Below, in pieces: positions 51,746 to 60,495 of a stretch of DNA of 64,000 nt. The stretch spans positions 124,001 to 188,000 of the forward strand of contig CAZDWC010000007.1 in NCBI GenBank assembly GCA_964509075.1. The letters are read 5' to 3'. The stretch is from UBA7239 sp964509075 (GTDB lineage Bacteria; Pseudomonadota; Gammaproteobacteria; Pseudomonadales; UBA7239). Made by a program: the position numbers and the translations under genes. The notes beneath the pieces are model-generated. The model had not been told where the DNA came from, made no database searches, and saw only the letters and a list, made by a program, of their open reading frames with translations. Position 1 is the stretch's first letter; each line of letters opens with the position of its first letter.

Positions 51746-52984
51746 ATGAGTCTGCTGGTTCAAAAATTCGGAGGTACGTCGGTCGGTTCGGTGGAGCGCA
51801 TCGAGGCCGTGGCTGATAAGCTCGCCAAATTCCATGCCGAAGGTCATCAGCTGGTGGTGGTGGTATCCGCCATGAGCGGCGAAACCAATCGCCTGATCGG
51901 CCTGGCCAAACAGATCCAGGAACAGCCGACGCCGCGCGAGCTGGATGTACTGGTGTCTACCGGCGAGCAGGTCACTATCGCCCTGCTGGCCATGGCGCTG
52001 CACAAGCGCGGTATTGATGCCCGTTCCTACACCGGTGCCCAGGTACGCATCCTCACCGACAGCGCCTTCAACAAGGCGCGCATCGAGCAGATCGACAGCG
52101 AGAACATGATGGCCGACCTCAAGGCCGGCCGCATCGTAGTCGTCGCCGGCTTTCAGGGTGTGGACGAGCAGGGCAACATCACCACGCTCGGTCGCGGCGG
52201 CTCCGATACCACCGGTGTGGCGCTGGCGGCGGCGTTGAAGGCTGACGAATGCCAGATCTATACCGATGTGGATGGTGTTTACACCACGGATCCACGTGTA
52301 GTGCCGGAAGCGCGCCGTCTCGATCGCATCACCTTTGAAGAGATGCTGGAAATGGCCAGCCTGGGTTCCAAGGTATTGCAGATCCGCTCGGTGGAGTTTG
52401 CCGGCAAATACAATGTTCCCCTGCGTGTGCTGCACAGTTTTCAGGAAGGCCCGGGCACGCTGATCAGTCTTGAAGAAGGTTCTGCTATGGAAAAACCCAT
52501 CATTTCCGGTATTGCGTTCACGCGCGACGAAGCCAAGTTGACCATTCGCGGCATCCCCGATACCCCGGGTGTGGCCTCGCGCATCCTCGGCCCGGTCAGT
52601 GAAGCCAACATCGAAGTCGATGTGATTGTGCAGAACGTCGGCGCCGACAACACCACCGATCTGACCTTTACTGTGCAGAAAGGCGAGATGCTGAAAGCGG
52701 CGCAGATACTCGAGCGCGTGGCCAAGGAACTCGGCGCCACGGAAGTGCTCAAAGACGACAAGGTGGCGAAAGTCTCCATCGTCGGCGTGGGCATGCGTTC
52801 GCACGCCGGCGTAGCAGCCAAGATGTTTGGCGCCCTGGCGGCGGAAAACATCAATATCCAGTTGATCACCACGTCCGAGATCAAGATTTCCGTGGTGATC
52901 GAAGAGAAGTACATGGAGCTCGCGGTGCGCGCCCTGCACGAGGCCTTCGAGCTGCATCGCACGGAAAATCTTGAAACCCGTTGA
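51746..52984 (+). CDS. lysC: Aspartate kinase
   Basis: A 412-residue kinase for the first step of the aspartate family pathway (Lys, Thr, Met). N-terminal VQKFGGTSVGSVERIEAVA (ATP/aspartate), GRGGSDTTGVALAAAL, and two ACT domains in the C-terminal third for feedback control (TIRGIPDTPGVASRIL, and SIVGVGMRSHAGVAAKMF). An in-frame internal ATG at 52487 after AAGAAGG marks where other bacteria make a shorter beta subunit. It is upstream of csrA as in Pseudomonas-like genomes. Confidence 0.96.
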   Translation: MSLLVQKFGGTSVGSVERIEAVADKLAKFHAEGHQLVVVVSAMSGETNRLIGLAKQIQEQPTPRELDVLVSTGEQVTIALLAMALHKRGIDARSYTGAQVRILTDSAFNKARIEQIDSENMMADLKAGRIVVVAGFQGVDEQGNITTLGRGGSDTTGVALAAALKADECQIYTDVDGVYTTDPRVVPEARRLDRITFEEMLEMASLGSKVLQIRSVEFAGKYNVPLRVLHSFQEGPGTLISLEEGSAMEKPIISGIAFTRDEAKLTIRGIPDTPGVASRILGPVSEANIEVDVIVQNVGADNTTDLTFTVQKGEMLKAAQILERVAKELGATEVLKDDKVAKVSIVGVGMRSHAGVAAKMFGALAAENINIQLITTSEIKISVVIEEKYMELAVRALHEAFELHRTENLETR

Positions 52985-53005
52985 TACGGGCGTATATTCA
53001 GCTAC

Positions 53006-53034
53006 ACCCCCCGGGTTGCTCTCCCCGGGGTTTT
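53006..53034 (+). terminator. Terminator-like hairpin after lysC
   Basis: Stem CCCCGGG/CCCGGGG (53009-53030) followed by only four T, so termination may be partial and allow read-through to csrA. The remaining 53035-53239 holds the csrA leader; no gene is seen. Confidence 0.65.
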
Positions 53035-53239
53035 AACGGTGGAACGGCTGTGCAAGAAGCATAGAACCCGCTCTGCTGACTAGGTTGCGAGCCATAACTA
53101 AATATTTGGTTCGTTTTTGGGAAAGTGATCAATACTGAAATCAGGACGGTTGTAGTTTGTTCGTCTGCGGGAAAATTTGCAGGCAGGACGCAGCCGGTGG
53201 TCGCTCGACCTGTTGTACTGGCAGTAAGGAGATATAGCA

Positions 53240-53488
53240 ATGCTTATTTTGACCCGCCGTATCGGCGAAACCCTCATGATCGGCGATGAAGTCACCGTGA
53301 CCGTACTGGGTGTGAAAGGCAACCAGGTGCGTATCGGTATCAACGCTCCCAAAGATGTATCCGTACATCGCGAAGAAATCTATCAGCGTATCCAGCAGGA
53401 AAAACAGGGCGGTTCAGGCTATCAAGCCAGTTCTGCCGGCGGTTACCAGAGCCCGGCTTACGACCCGGACGATCTCGGCAATCGCTGA
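53240..53488 (+). CDS. csrA: Carbon storage regulator CsrA/RsmA
   Basis: An 82-residue RNA-binding dimer that represses or stabilises target mRNAs at GGA sites. Core MLILTRRIGETLMIGDEVTVTVLG (Arg6, Leu4) and VSVHREEIYQRI (Arg44) hold the RNA-binding residues. The tail after residue 55 (QGGSGYQASSAGGYQSPAYD) is longer than the usual 61-residue form and Gly/Tyr/Ser rich. The ribosome site AAGGAGATATAG holds a GGA, allowing autoregulation. The matching GGA-rich RNA candidate is at 3.6-3.8 kb. Confidence 0.95.
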   Translation: MLILTRRIGETLMIGDEVTVTVLGVKGNQVRIGINAPKDVSVHREEIYQRIQQEKQGGSGYQASSAGGYQSPAYDPDDLGNR

Positions 53489-53701
53489 GTTTCGCATTCT
53501 ATCTTGCAGGCGCGAGCGCCACGCGTGTCTCGCTGCCTGACAGGCGGTGTGTGCTGTCACCGGAGCATGGATGCTCGCTTCACTTTTCTTCAATCCTCTT
53601 GTTGATAGCGGAAATTTTGCTTGTGTGTCGCGCGCTGGCGCTGCGCCTTGTGCGCCGCTCGGCTTCCCGGACGCAACTGAAAGTGTTCGCAGGAATTTGC
53701 T

Positions 53702-53729
53702 TTGACTGACAGGAGGATGTTGGTATTAT
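53702..53729 (+). promoter_or_regulatory. Promoter of tRNA-Ser
   Basis: TTGACT (53702-53707) and TATTAT (53724-53729), spacer 16. The tRNA starts at 53741. The preceding 53489-53701 gap after csrA shows no gene. Confidence 0.7.
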
Positions 53730-53740
53730 GCCGGCCCTCT

Positions 53741-53833
53741 GGAGAGATGGCCGAGAGGCCGAAGGCGCTCCCCTGCTAAGGGAGTATCGGGTCAAAAGCC
53801 TGATCGAGGGTTCGAATCCCTCTCTCTCCGCCA
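53741..53833 (+). tRNA. tRNA-Ser (GCT)
   Basis: A 93-base class II tRNA including encoded CCA: acceptor GGAGAGA/TCTCTCC, anticodon GCT in CCCCTGCTAAGGG, long variable arm, TTCGAATC T-loop. Reads AGC/AGU serine codons. It is in the csrA-tRNA-Ser-tRNA-Arg order typical of Pseudomonas relatives. Confidence 0.97.
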
Positions 53834-53879
53834 TTCAGTTTCGCGTAAGGATGCGGTTGCAGATGAAGTCAATTTTTGG

Positions 53880-53908
53880 TTGACGACAGCAAGCACTGCT
53901 CCTATAGT
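53880..53908 (+). promoter_or_regulatory. Promoter of tRNA-Arg
   Basis: TTGACG (53880-53885) and TATAGT (53903-53908) with an ideal 17-base spacer; the tRNA starts 12 bases later. Confidence 0.85.
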
Positions 53909-53920
53909 ACGCGGCCCTGT

Positions 53921-53997
53921 GCGCCCGTAGCTCAGCTGGATAGAGTACCTGGCTACGAACCAGGTGGTCGGGAGTTCGAATCTCTCCGGGCGCGCCA
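53921..53997 (+). tRNA. tRNA-Arg (ACG)
   Basis: A 77-base tRNA with encoded CCA: acceptor GCGCCCG/CGGGCGC, anticodon ACG in CTACGAA, T-loop TTCGAAT. Anticodon A34 would be edited to inosine to read CGU, CGC and CGA. Followed by a strong terminator. Confidence 0.97.
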
Positions 53998-54004
53998 TTA
54001 TTTG

Positions 54005-54037
54005 AAAGGCTCAGCGTTAACGCGCTGAGCCTTTTTT
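54005..54037 (+). terminator. Intrinsic terminator after tRNA-Arg
   Basis: Stem AAGGCTCAGCG/CGCTGAGCCTT (54006-54032) and six T. Confidence 0.92.
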
Positions 54038-54076
54038 GTTTCTCCCCTTTTCTTTTCTGTCGACGGTGGACGCAGG

Positions 54077-55159
54077 TCACTGCATCAGCGCCACGGCCTT
54101 GATCTGTGCGTGTACCAGCATCCCGCTTTGCAAGCCGAGCTGGTCGGCGGCGCGGCGGGTGATGCGCGCGAGAATGTGATCGCCGCCGAAATCCAGTCGC
54201 ACCAGTATGCGGGCGGCATCGCGGTCGGGATGCAGGTCGACAATGCGCGCCTGTAGGCTGTTCTGGATGCTGCTCTGCTGCGGTGGTTGCAGGGCGATGC
54301 TGACATCGCGCGCGAGAATGCGCACGCGTGTACGACTGCCGATAGCCTGGCTGGACAAGGCGACGGTGAGAAACCCGCCGCTGATACTCACCTGGCTGAG
54401 GTGATAGTTTTCGTCGTGCGCATTGATGGTGGCTTCCAGAACGGCACTGGCATCGTCGAGATGTGCCAGTGGTAAATCCGGTTGTGTCAGCAAGGTATTC
54501 AACGTTCCCGCTGCGCGCACGTTGCCGTTTTCCAGCAGCACGAGATAATCGGCGAGGCGTGCCACTTCATCCGGTGCGTGCGTGACATAAATCACCGGTA
54601 TTTGCAGGGTGGTGCGCAGCAGTTCCAGATACGGCAGGATCTCCGCCTTGCTGTCGAGATCGAGACTGGCCAGCGGTTCATCCATCAACAGCAGTTGCGG
54701 GCTGGCGAGCAGCGCACGGGCGATGGCGACGCGCTGTTGCTGGCCGCCAGACAATTGCGTGGTTTTGTGCGCAAGCAACTTGTCGAGGCCGAGCCACGCC
54801 ACCGCGTCATCGAACGACACGCGACGTTGATGCGGTGCCAGGCGATCAAAGCCGAAACGCAGATTGCCACGCACATCCAGATGTGGAAACAGACGTGGTT
54901 CCTGAAATACATAGGCGAGCGGACGCTGGTGCGTTGGCAGAAAAATTTGCGCGCCTTGCCAGATGTCTTTGCCAAAGCGCAGCTCGCCGCTGGCGTGTTC
55001 AAGGCCGGCGATGCAGCGCAACAGCGTGGTCTTGCCGCAACCGGAGCGGCCGAACAATGCGGTGAAGCCCTGCATCGGCAAATCAATCCGGCAGTCCAGC
55101 GCGAAGTCGGCATACCGGTGGCGGAAATGTGCGTGCAAGCAGAAGCCGGTTTCAGACAC
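54077..55159 (-). CDS. modC: Molybdate ABC transporter ATP-binding protein
   Basis: A 360-residue ATPase: Walker A GRSGCGKTT, signature LSGGQQQRVAIARAL, Walker B LLLMDEP. The C-terminal 70 residues (LQARIVDLHPDRDAARILVRLDFGGDHILARITRRAAD) form a Mop/TOBE molybdate-binding domain. Starts at GTG 55159, overlapping the modB stop. The order modA-modB-modC on the minus strand is standard. Confidence 0.93.
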   Translation of the reverse strand: MSETGFCLHAHFRHRYADFALDCRIDLPMQGFTALFGRSGCGKTTLLRCIAGLEHASGELRFGKDIWQGAQIFLPTHQRPLAYVFQEPRLFPHLDVRGNLRFGFDRLAPHQRRVSFDDAVAWLGLDKLLAHKTTQLSGGQQQRVAIARALLASPQLLLMDEPLASLDLDSKAEILPYLELLRTTLQIPVIYVTHAPDEVARLADYLVLLENGNVRAAGTLNTLLTQPDLPLAHLDDASAVLEATINAHDENYHLSQVSISGGFLTVALSSQAIGSRTRVRILARDVSIALQPPQQSSIQNSLQARIVDLHPDRDAARILVRLDFGGDHILARITRRAADQLGLQSGMLVHAQIKAVALMQ

Positions 55160-55826
55160 GCAAAAAGCCCATCCTGCGCACGCTGTAGAGCAGTGACAGC
55201 ACAACAAAACTGAACAGCAACATGCCGGCGGCGAGCCAGTGCGCGTTGGCAAATTGCAGCGCTTCCACATGGTTGTAGATCTGTACCGACAGCACCTGTG
55301 TCTGGCCGGGAATATTGCCGCCCAGCATCAGCACTACACCGAACTCGCCGACGGTATGGGCAAAGCCCAGCGTGGCTGCTGTGGCGTAACCGGGTGCGGC
55401 CAGTGGCAAGACAATAGTGCGAAACGTGTTGAGCGGGCTGGCGCGCAGGGTGGCTGCCGCTTCCAGCAGCGGTTCACCTACGGCTTCAAAGGCGTTCTGC
55501 AGCGGTTGCACCACGAAAGGCAGTGAGTAGATCACCGAGGCCACCACCAGACCGGCAAACGTGAACGGCAGCAAACCCAGCCCCAGCGCTTGCGTCAGCT
55601 GGCCGACGGGTCCGTGCGGCCCCAGCAGCAGCAGCAGGTAGAAGCCGATCACTGTCGGCGGTAGTACCAGCGGCAGCGCGACGATGACATTGATGACGGG
55701 GGCGAACCGCGAACGCGTGCGCGCCAGCCACCAGGCCAGCGGCGTACCGAGCAGCAGCAACAGCATGGTGACCACGCCGGCGAGTCTGGCGGTGAGCAGG
55801 ATGGCGGCAAGATCGGCAGGGTTCAT
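55152..55826 (-). CDS. modB: Molybdate ABC transporter permease
   Basis: A 224-residue permease with five or six helices and the coupling loop LEAAATLRASPLNTFRTIVLPLAAPG. ModB-type opening RLAGVVTMLLLLLGTPLAWWLARTRS and VLPPTVIGFYLL are distinctive. ATGA overlap with modA and an overlap with modC. Confidence 0.94.
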   Translation of the reverse strand: MNPADLAAILLTARLAGVVTMLLLLLGTPLAWWLARTRSRFAPVINVIVALPLVLPPTVIGFYLLLLLGPHGPVGQLTQALGLGLLPFTFAGLVVASVIYSLPFVVQPLQNAFEAVGEPLLEAAATLRASPLNTFRTIVLPLAAPGYATAATLGFAHTVGEFGVVLMLGGNIPGQTQVLSVQIYNHVEALQFANAHWLAAGMLLFSFVVLSLLYSVRRMGFLRV

Positions 55827-56629
55827 GTGCCGCTATCGTAACCGTAGCGCTGCATGATCTGGCGCGCCGCCGGTGATTTCAGGTAATCCAGCAGCAATTT
55901 CGCCGCCGGTTTACTGCTGCCATTGTTGAGCAGCACGGCATCCTGATGCAGGGGTTCATGGAGTGACGGGGTCACGATCCACGACGAGCCGCTGGTGATT
56001 TTGCCGTCCTTGTAAACCTGCGACAGTGCCACGAAACCCAGCTCGGCATTGCCAGTGCTGACGAACTGGTAGGCCTGCGTAATGCTGTCGCCTTGCACCA
56101 GTTTGCCCTGCAGTTTGCCGTAAGTGCCCAGTTTCTTCAGTGTCTCTACAGCTGCCTCGCCATAAGGTGTCGTAGCTGGATTGGCAATCGCCAGGTGTGC
56201 GAATGAATCTGTTTGCAGCACCTCGCCCTTGTCATCGACAAAGCCGGGTTTGGCCGACCACAACACCAGTTTGCCGGTGGCATAGGTGAAATGGCTGTCG
56301 CTTACGGCATGGCCTTCCTTTTCGAGCAGCGCTGGTGTGGTGTCATCGGCACTCAGAAAGACATCGAACGGCGCGGCGTTCCTGATCTGTGAATAGAACT
56401 TGCCGGTGGCGCCAAATGACAGCACCGCCTTGTGGCCGGTTTCCTGTTCAAAGGCGGCGGTAATGTCCTGCATCGGTGCAGTGAAGTTGGCGGCGACGGC
56501 CACTGTAATTTGATCGGCAGCAGAGGTGCAGGCCATAAGCACAAGAAACAGGGATAACAGGCTGTGCAGCGTTTGGCGGAAATGTTGCCACGCGGGATTC
56601 TCGCGCTGATGTTCAGCTGGTTTGCGCAT
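55823..56629 (-). CDS. modA: Molybdate-binding periplasmic protein
   Basis: A 268-residue binding protein: a rather long N-terminal region before the signal helix (LLSLFLVLMACTSAADQ), then ITVAVAANFTAPMQDITAAFEQETGHK and SFGATGKFYSQIRNAAPFDVFLSADD typical of ModA. It starts inside the stop of the DUF2889 gene (TAATG), so translation is coupled to that upstream gene. Captures molybdate or tungstate for modBC. Confidence 0.93.
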   Translation of the reverse strand: MRKPAEHQRENPAWQHFRQTLHSLLSLFLVLMACTSAADQITVAVAANFTAPMQDITAAFEQETGHKAVLSFGATGKFYSQIRNAAPFDVFLSADDTTPALLEKEGHAVSDSHFTYATGKLVLWSAKPGFVDDKGEVLQTDSFAHLAIANPATTPYGEAAVETLKKLGTYGKLQGKLVQGDSITQAYQFVSTGNAELGFVALSQVYKDGKITSGSSWIVTPSLHEPLHQDAVLLNNGSSKPAAKLLLDYLKSPAARQIMQRYGYDSGT

Positions 56630-57396
56630 TACAGAAACTTCAGCAACTTTTCTTCGCAGTCGGAAAAATCCCGCACGCCATCTGCTGTGCGCACGCCCTG
56701 TTCGATTTGCGGGCTGCTGTAGGTGTAGCAGGCGCCACCCATGCCTTGCTGACTGGCCAGTGCCGGTTCGCCGGCCATGGCCTTCACATCAAAGATACGT
56801 GCCAGTGACACAAAATAGCCTTTCTGCAACATGAAAGCGGCTTCCAGGTCGTCGGTAGCAAAGTGTTTGCTCGCCCACTTGCCAAAGCCGAGGTAGAACG
56901 GGCGACCGGCCAGTTCGACGGGCCGGGTCAACTGCAGATCGCGCGCCTGCCACTGAAATATCTGCTCGCCGTTGCGCCAAACGGTGCAGATACAGTCTTC
57001 GCTGTCGGTCTGGTCTGTGACAGTGATGTCCCACTGCAATATCGCACTGGCACTGCCGGCGTGGCGAATGGCTTGCAGGGTAAGATCGAGCAGGTGTGTG
57101 CAGTTGGATGACGGAGGCATGTGCAGGTTCAGTTCCCGCAGGCCGGTGTCGATGGGCACGCCCACATAGCCCTTGATCGGATTCACAGCTCCGGGGCAGG
57201 TGGTGTAGGGAATGCGTTTGGCTTCGGCTTCAATCGCAGTGACATGTGTGCCATTGTGATGAACGCTCACCGTGAAGCCGTGATTGGTGTCTTCCAGTGC
57301 ACCGTACACAACCCCGTCACCCTGTTCCAGGCGAATACGCCGCCGGTACTGGCCGGTGCCATAGAGGGGGTTGCGCGGGTAATCGGGCAGGCTCAT
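56629..57396 (-). CDS. DUF2889 family protein
   Basis: A 255-residue soluble protein: RRRIRLEQGDGVVYGALEDTNHGFTVSVHHNGTHVTAIEAEAKRIPYTTCPGAV fits DUF2889, a family seen near aromatic or steroid catabolism genes. It is the first gene of the mod operon (TAATG overlap with modA), an unusual neighbour for molybdate transport. Function unknown; perhaps it acts with a molybdoenzyme. The 229-base gap on its other side carries a promoter for the plus-strand gene at 57626. Confidence 0.8.
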   Translation of the reverse strand: MSLPDYPRNPLYGTGQYRRRIRLEQGDGVVYGALEDTNHGFTVSVHHNGTHVTAIEAEAKRIPYTTCPGAVNPIKGYVGVPIDTGLRELNLHMPPSSNCTHLLDLTLQAIRHAGSASAILQWDITVTDQTDSEDCICTVWRNGEQIFQWQARDLQLTRPVELAGRPFYLGFGKWASKHFATDDLEAAFMLQKGYFVSLARIFDVKAMAGEPALASQQGMGGACYTYSSPQIEQGVRTADGVRDFSDCEEKLLKFL

Positions 57397-57556
57397 GGAA
57401 CACCCTCATTAACATTCGATAAGGCGAGTCTAGCCGTCGGAATGGTCAACACAATCCGCAGAGTACGCATGTGTTGGGTGTAAACATTATGCGAAATAGC
57501 TGAAACTGCCGCACGAAATGCTTGCAAATTCATGGGGGGAGGATTAATTTAAATGC

Positions 57557-57585
57557 TTGCTGCTTTTAAATCATGGGGTTAGAGT
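57557..57585 (+). promoter_or_regulatory. Promoter of the gene at 57626
   Basis: TTGCTG (57557-57562) and TAGAGT (57580-57585) with a 17-base spacer; CAGGAGAA ribosome site follows before ATG 57626. Confidence 0.65.
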
Positions 57586-57625
57586 GGCTTTCTAGAAAAT
57601 ACGCCAACTTCACAGGAGAATTGGC

Positions 57626-58039
57626 ATGGTACACCCACTGAAAAATCGATTTCCATTGAAAAAATTGCTTTCACCGGTATTGGCTGCCAGCTTGTTGCTG
57701 CCTTCTGTACAGGCTTTTGCCGGCGCTACGGTTGCGGGTTATGAAGAAGAGCGCCCTGGTGCGCTGGCCATGTACGGTGACCTGCTGTTGGTACGCCCGG
57801 TTGGTGTGTTGATAACGGTTGTCGGCGCTGCGGCCTATGTCGTGAGCTTGCCGTTTACAGCGCCGACGGGCGGCATGAAGGAAGCCGGCAAGGTGCTCGT
57901 GGCAGATCCAGCGAAAATGACCTTTGCCCGTTGTCTGGGTTGCACAAAAACGGGTTATTACCGCTCAGCTGACGAGATGGCAGCTCGCGAGGAGAAGGCA
58001 GCTGAAGCCGGCGGTGAAGCGGCTGCAGGTAGCCGCTGA
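57626..58039 (+). CDS. Small exported/membrane protein (sometimes annotated multidrug transporter)
   Basis: A 137-residue protein with an N-terminal signal-like helix (LLSPVLAASLLLPSVQAFA), a second hydrophobic stretch (LITVVGAAAYVVSLPF) and the motif ALAMYGDLLLVRPVGV. Similar short proteins in Pseudomonas relatives are labelled multidrug transporter without evidence. The C-terminus is Glu/Ala-rich. Function unknown. It converges with coaD. Confidence 0.7.
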   Translation: MVHPLKNRFPLKKLLSPVLAASLLLPSVQAFAGATVAGYEEERPGALAMYGDLLLVRPVGVLITVVGAAAYVVSLPFTAPTGGMKEAGKVLVADPAKMTFARCLGCTKTGYYRSADEMAAREEKAAEAGGEAAAGSR

Positions 58040-58046
58040 CGAGGCG

Positions 58047-58538
58047 TTACGGGTTGTTGCGCTCGGCGTATTTGCGATTGAGCGCTTCAACCACCAGCGG
58101 GTGCACAAACTTTGATACATCGCCGCCCAGCAGGCTGATTTCTTTCACCAGGCTGGACGAGATGTAGGACAGGTGATCGGCTGGCGTCAGGAACAGGCTT
58201 TCGATATTGGGTTCGATGGCCCTGTTCATATTGGCGAGCTGGAATTCGTATTCAAAATCCGACACCGCACGCAAGCCGCGCAGGATGCCCTGTGCTTTCT
58301 GCTGTTTGACGAAATCGATCAGCAGGACATCAAACCCTACCACTTCCACGTTGTCGAGATGGCCCAGCACTTTTCTGGCCAGCTCCACACGTTCTTCCAG
58401 TGTAAAAAGCGGGCCCTTGCGTTTGCTGGAAGCGATGGCAACCACCACGGAGTCAAACAGGCGGCAGCCGCGTTCGACCAGATCGGTGTGGCCATTGGTG
58501 ATTGGATCAAACGTGCCGGGATAAATAACGCGTCGCAT
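58047..58538 (-). CDS. coaD: Phosphopantetheine adenylyltransferase
   Basis: A 163-residue nucleotidyltransferase of CoA synthesis, forming dephospho-CoA from 4'-phosphopantetheine and ATP. Motifs: YPGTFDPITNGHTDLVERG (TxGH-like) and the C-terminal YISSSLVKEISLLGGDVSKFV. Begins at ATG 58538 just before the conserved start; the upstream frame extension is unlikely. It lies after rsmD, as in many gammaproteobacteria. Confidence 0.96.
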   Translation of the reverse strand: MRRVIYPGTFDPITNGHTDLVERGCRLFDSVVVAIASSKRKGPLFTLEERVELARKVLGHLDNVEVVGFDVLLIDFVKQQKAQGILRGLRAVSDFEYEFQLANMNRAIEPNIESLFLTPADHLSYISSSLVKEISLLGGDVSKFVHPLVVEALNRKYAERNNP

Positions 58539-58609
58539 AGGGAAAACCCGGAAAACAAGACAGGAAGGAAGATGAGAGCAGGAGAATGGTAACCAATTTG
58601 CCCGTGGGC

Positions 58610-59239
58610 TCAAAGGGGATTTTCCTGCTCCCGCAAATGACGGAAAAGACTGTAGCGCACACGTCCAGCCTGCTGCGAGCGATGTAGCTGGAAACCAGGC
58701 ACTGCCAGCAGTGCTTGTTCAACCGGTTGTTCGACATAGACCAGTGCGTCTTCAGCCAGCAAATGGCCGGATTGCAAGCCGGCCATCAGAGCTGCTGGTT
58801 GCAGCGAGACATCGGCAAATGGTGGATCGAGGAAAACGATATCAAACGCAGGCGCTGCCTGCCGCTGTTGTTGCAGCCAGGCGGTGGCATTGGTGGCGAT
58901 CAGCTCCGCGCCTTCTGCGTCCAGGAGTGCGCGTGCATCACGCAAACATTTCACCGCCGCTGCGTGAGTCTCCACCATCAGGCAGCTTGCCGCGCCGCGC
59001 GACAGCGCTTCAAAACCTAGCGCGCCGCTGCCGGCAAACAGATCGAGACAACGTGCGCCCGGAATATGCGGTGCCAGCCAGTTGAACAGTGTTTCGCGAA
59101 TGCGGTCACCGGTAGGGCGCAGTCCATCGGCATCCGGGAAGCCGATTTTCCTGCCGCGCCAACGTCCGCCGATAATCCGCACACGATTGTCTCGCTGGAG
59201 CTTGTCTTGCTGGCGCGGGGATGGCGGGCTTTTGCGCAC
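58610..59239 (-). CDS. rsmD: 16S rRNA (guanine(966)-N2)-methyltransferase
   Basis: A 209-residue SAM methylase of 30S assembly. Signatures: RIIGGRWRGRKIGFPDADGLRPTGDRIRETLFNWL, LDLFAGSGALGFEALSRGA, and the catalytic IVFLDPPF. I use GTG 59239; GTG 59182 right before RIIGG is possible. The frame runs on through the antisense of ftsY, which is an artefact. Divergent from ftsY, the usual arrangement. Confidence 0.93.
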   Translation of the reverse strand: MRKSPPSPRQQDKLQRDNRVRIIGGRWRGRKIGFPDADGLRPTGDRIRETLFNWLAPHIPGARCLDLFAGSGALGFEALSRGAASCLMVETHAAAVKCLRDARALLDAEGAELIATNATAWLQQQRQAAPAFDIVFLDPPFADVSLQPAALMAGLQSGHLLAEDALVYVEQPVEQALLAVPGFQLHRSQQAGRVRYSLFRHLREQENPL

Positions 59240-59308
59240 GGAACATTCTGCTTGGCGGTACGGGGATGGTAGGATAACACCCTCACAGAATTTACCCGCA
59301 AGCGACCC

Positions 59309-60451
59309 ATGGCAATTTTCGGTTTCGGCAAGGATAAAGACGCACAGACTCCCGCGACAGAAACCGCTGCCGCGAATCCGGCAGCAGAATCTACCGAGAA
59401 GGCCGGGCTTTTCGGATTCCTGAAACGCAATAAAAACGAATCGGAAAATGCCGAGGCCGCCACGCCGGCTGCCAATCCGGAACCGTCTCCAGCCCCTGTG
59501 GATACCGCAGCCGACCCGGCGCCAACAAAGGATGGGTTTTTCTCCCGCATCAAGCGCGGCCTGGCGCGCACCGGCAGCGTCATTGGCCAGGGTGTGGGCA
59601 CCTTGCTGCTGGGCAAGCGTCAGATTGACGATGCGCTGATGGAAGAACTGGAAATCCAGTTGCTGACGGCGGATGTCGGCATTGATGCCACCACCGAGAT
59701 TCTCGACGACCTCACCCAGCGCGTGGCGCGACAGGAACTGGCCGACGGCGATGCGCTGTACGCGGCACTGCAGGAAAAACTGTACGCGCTGCTGCAGGTG
59801 GCCGAAGCGCCGCTGCAAATTGAAGCGCAGAAAAAACCGTTCGTGATTCTGGTGGTCGGTGTCAACGGCGCAGGCAAGACAACGACTATCGGCAAACTGG
59901 CGCAGCGTCTGCAACGCGAAGGGCGCAGCGTGATGCTGGCTGCCGGTGACACTTTCCGCGCGGCAGCGGTTGAGCAATTGCAAGTGTGGGGCGAGCGCAA
60001 CAACATTACGGTCGTTGCACAACACACGGGTGCCGACAGCGCATCGGTGATTTTCGATGCCGTGCAGGCGGCGCAGTCGCGCGGCATTGACGTGGTCATT
60101 GCCGACACCGCCGGACGTCTGCACAACAAAAGCAATCTGATGGAAGAACTGAAAAAAGTGAAACGCGTGATGGGCAAGCTCGACAACAGCGCGCCGCACG
60201 AAGTCCTGCTGGTGCTGGATGCCGGCACCGGACAAAACGCCATCAACCAGGCACAGCAATTCCGCGATGCGGTCGGTGTCAGCGGCATCGTGTTGACCAA
60301 GCTCGACGGCACGGCCAAGGGCGGTGTTATTTTCGCGATCACCCAGGCGCTGAAATTGCCCATCCGTTTTATCGGTGTCGGCGAACAGCTGGATGACTTG
60401 CAGGAATTCCGCGCGCGCGATTTCATTCGTGCGCTTTTTGCAGCGCCATGA
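59309..60451 (+). CDS. ftsY: Signal recognition particle receptor FtsY
   Basis: A 380-residue GTPase: acidic/Ala-rich A domain (residues 1-75), helical N domain and G domain with VNGAGKTTTIGKLA, DTAGRLHNKSNLM and TKLDGTAKGG. It docks SRP-ribosome complexes at the inner membrane. It opens the ftsYEX cluster, with 44 bases to ftsE. Confidence 0.96.
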   Translation: MAIFGFGKDKDAQTPATETAAANPAAESTEKAGLFGFLKRNKNESENAEAATPAANPEPSPAPVDTAADPAPTKDGFFSRIKRGLARTGSVIGQGVGTLLLGKRQIDDALMEELEIQLLTADVGIDATTEILDDLTQRVARQELADGDALYAALQEKLYALLQVAEAPLQIEAQKKPFVILVVGVNGAGKTTTIGKLAQRLQREGRSVMLAAGDTFRAAAVEQLQVWGERNNITVVAQHTGADSASVIFDAVQAAQSRGIDVVIADTAGRLHNKSNLMEELKKVKRVMGKLDNSAPHEVLLVLDAGTGQNAINQAQQFRDAVGVSGIVLTKLDGTAKGGVIFAITQALKLPIRFIGVGEQLDDLQEFRARDFIRALFAAP

Positions 60452-60495
60452 CAGCCACTGTCCATGATCGCCACTGTCGATGATCACCAAAGCGC

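Noticed and set aside
59240..60490. Long N-terminal extension of rsmD across ftsY
   Set aside because: Antisense of ftsY with no methyltransferase content.
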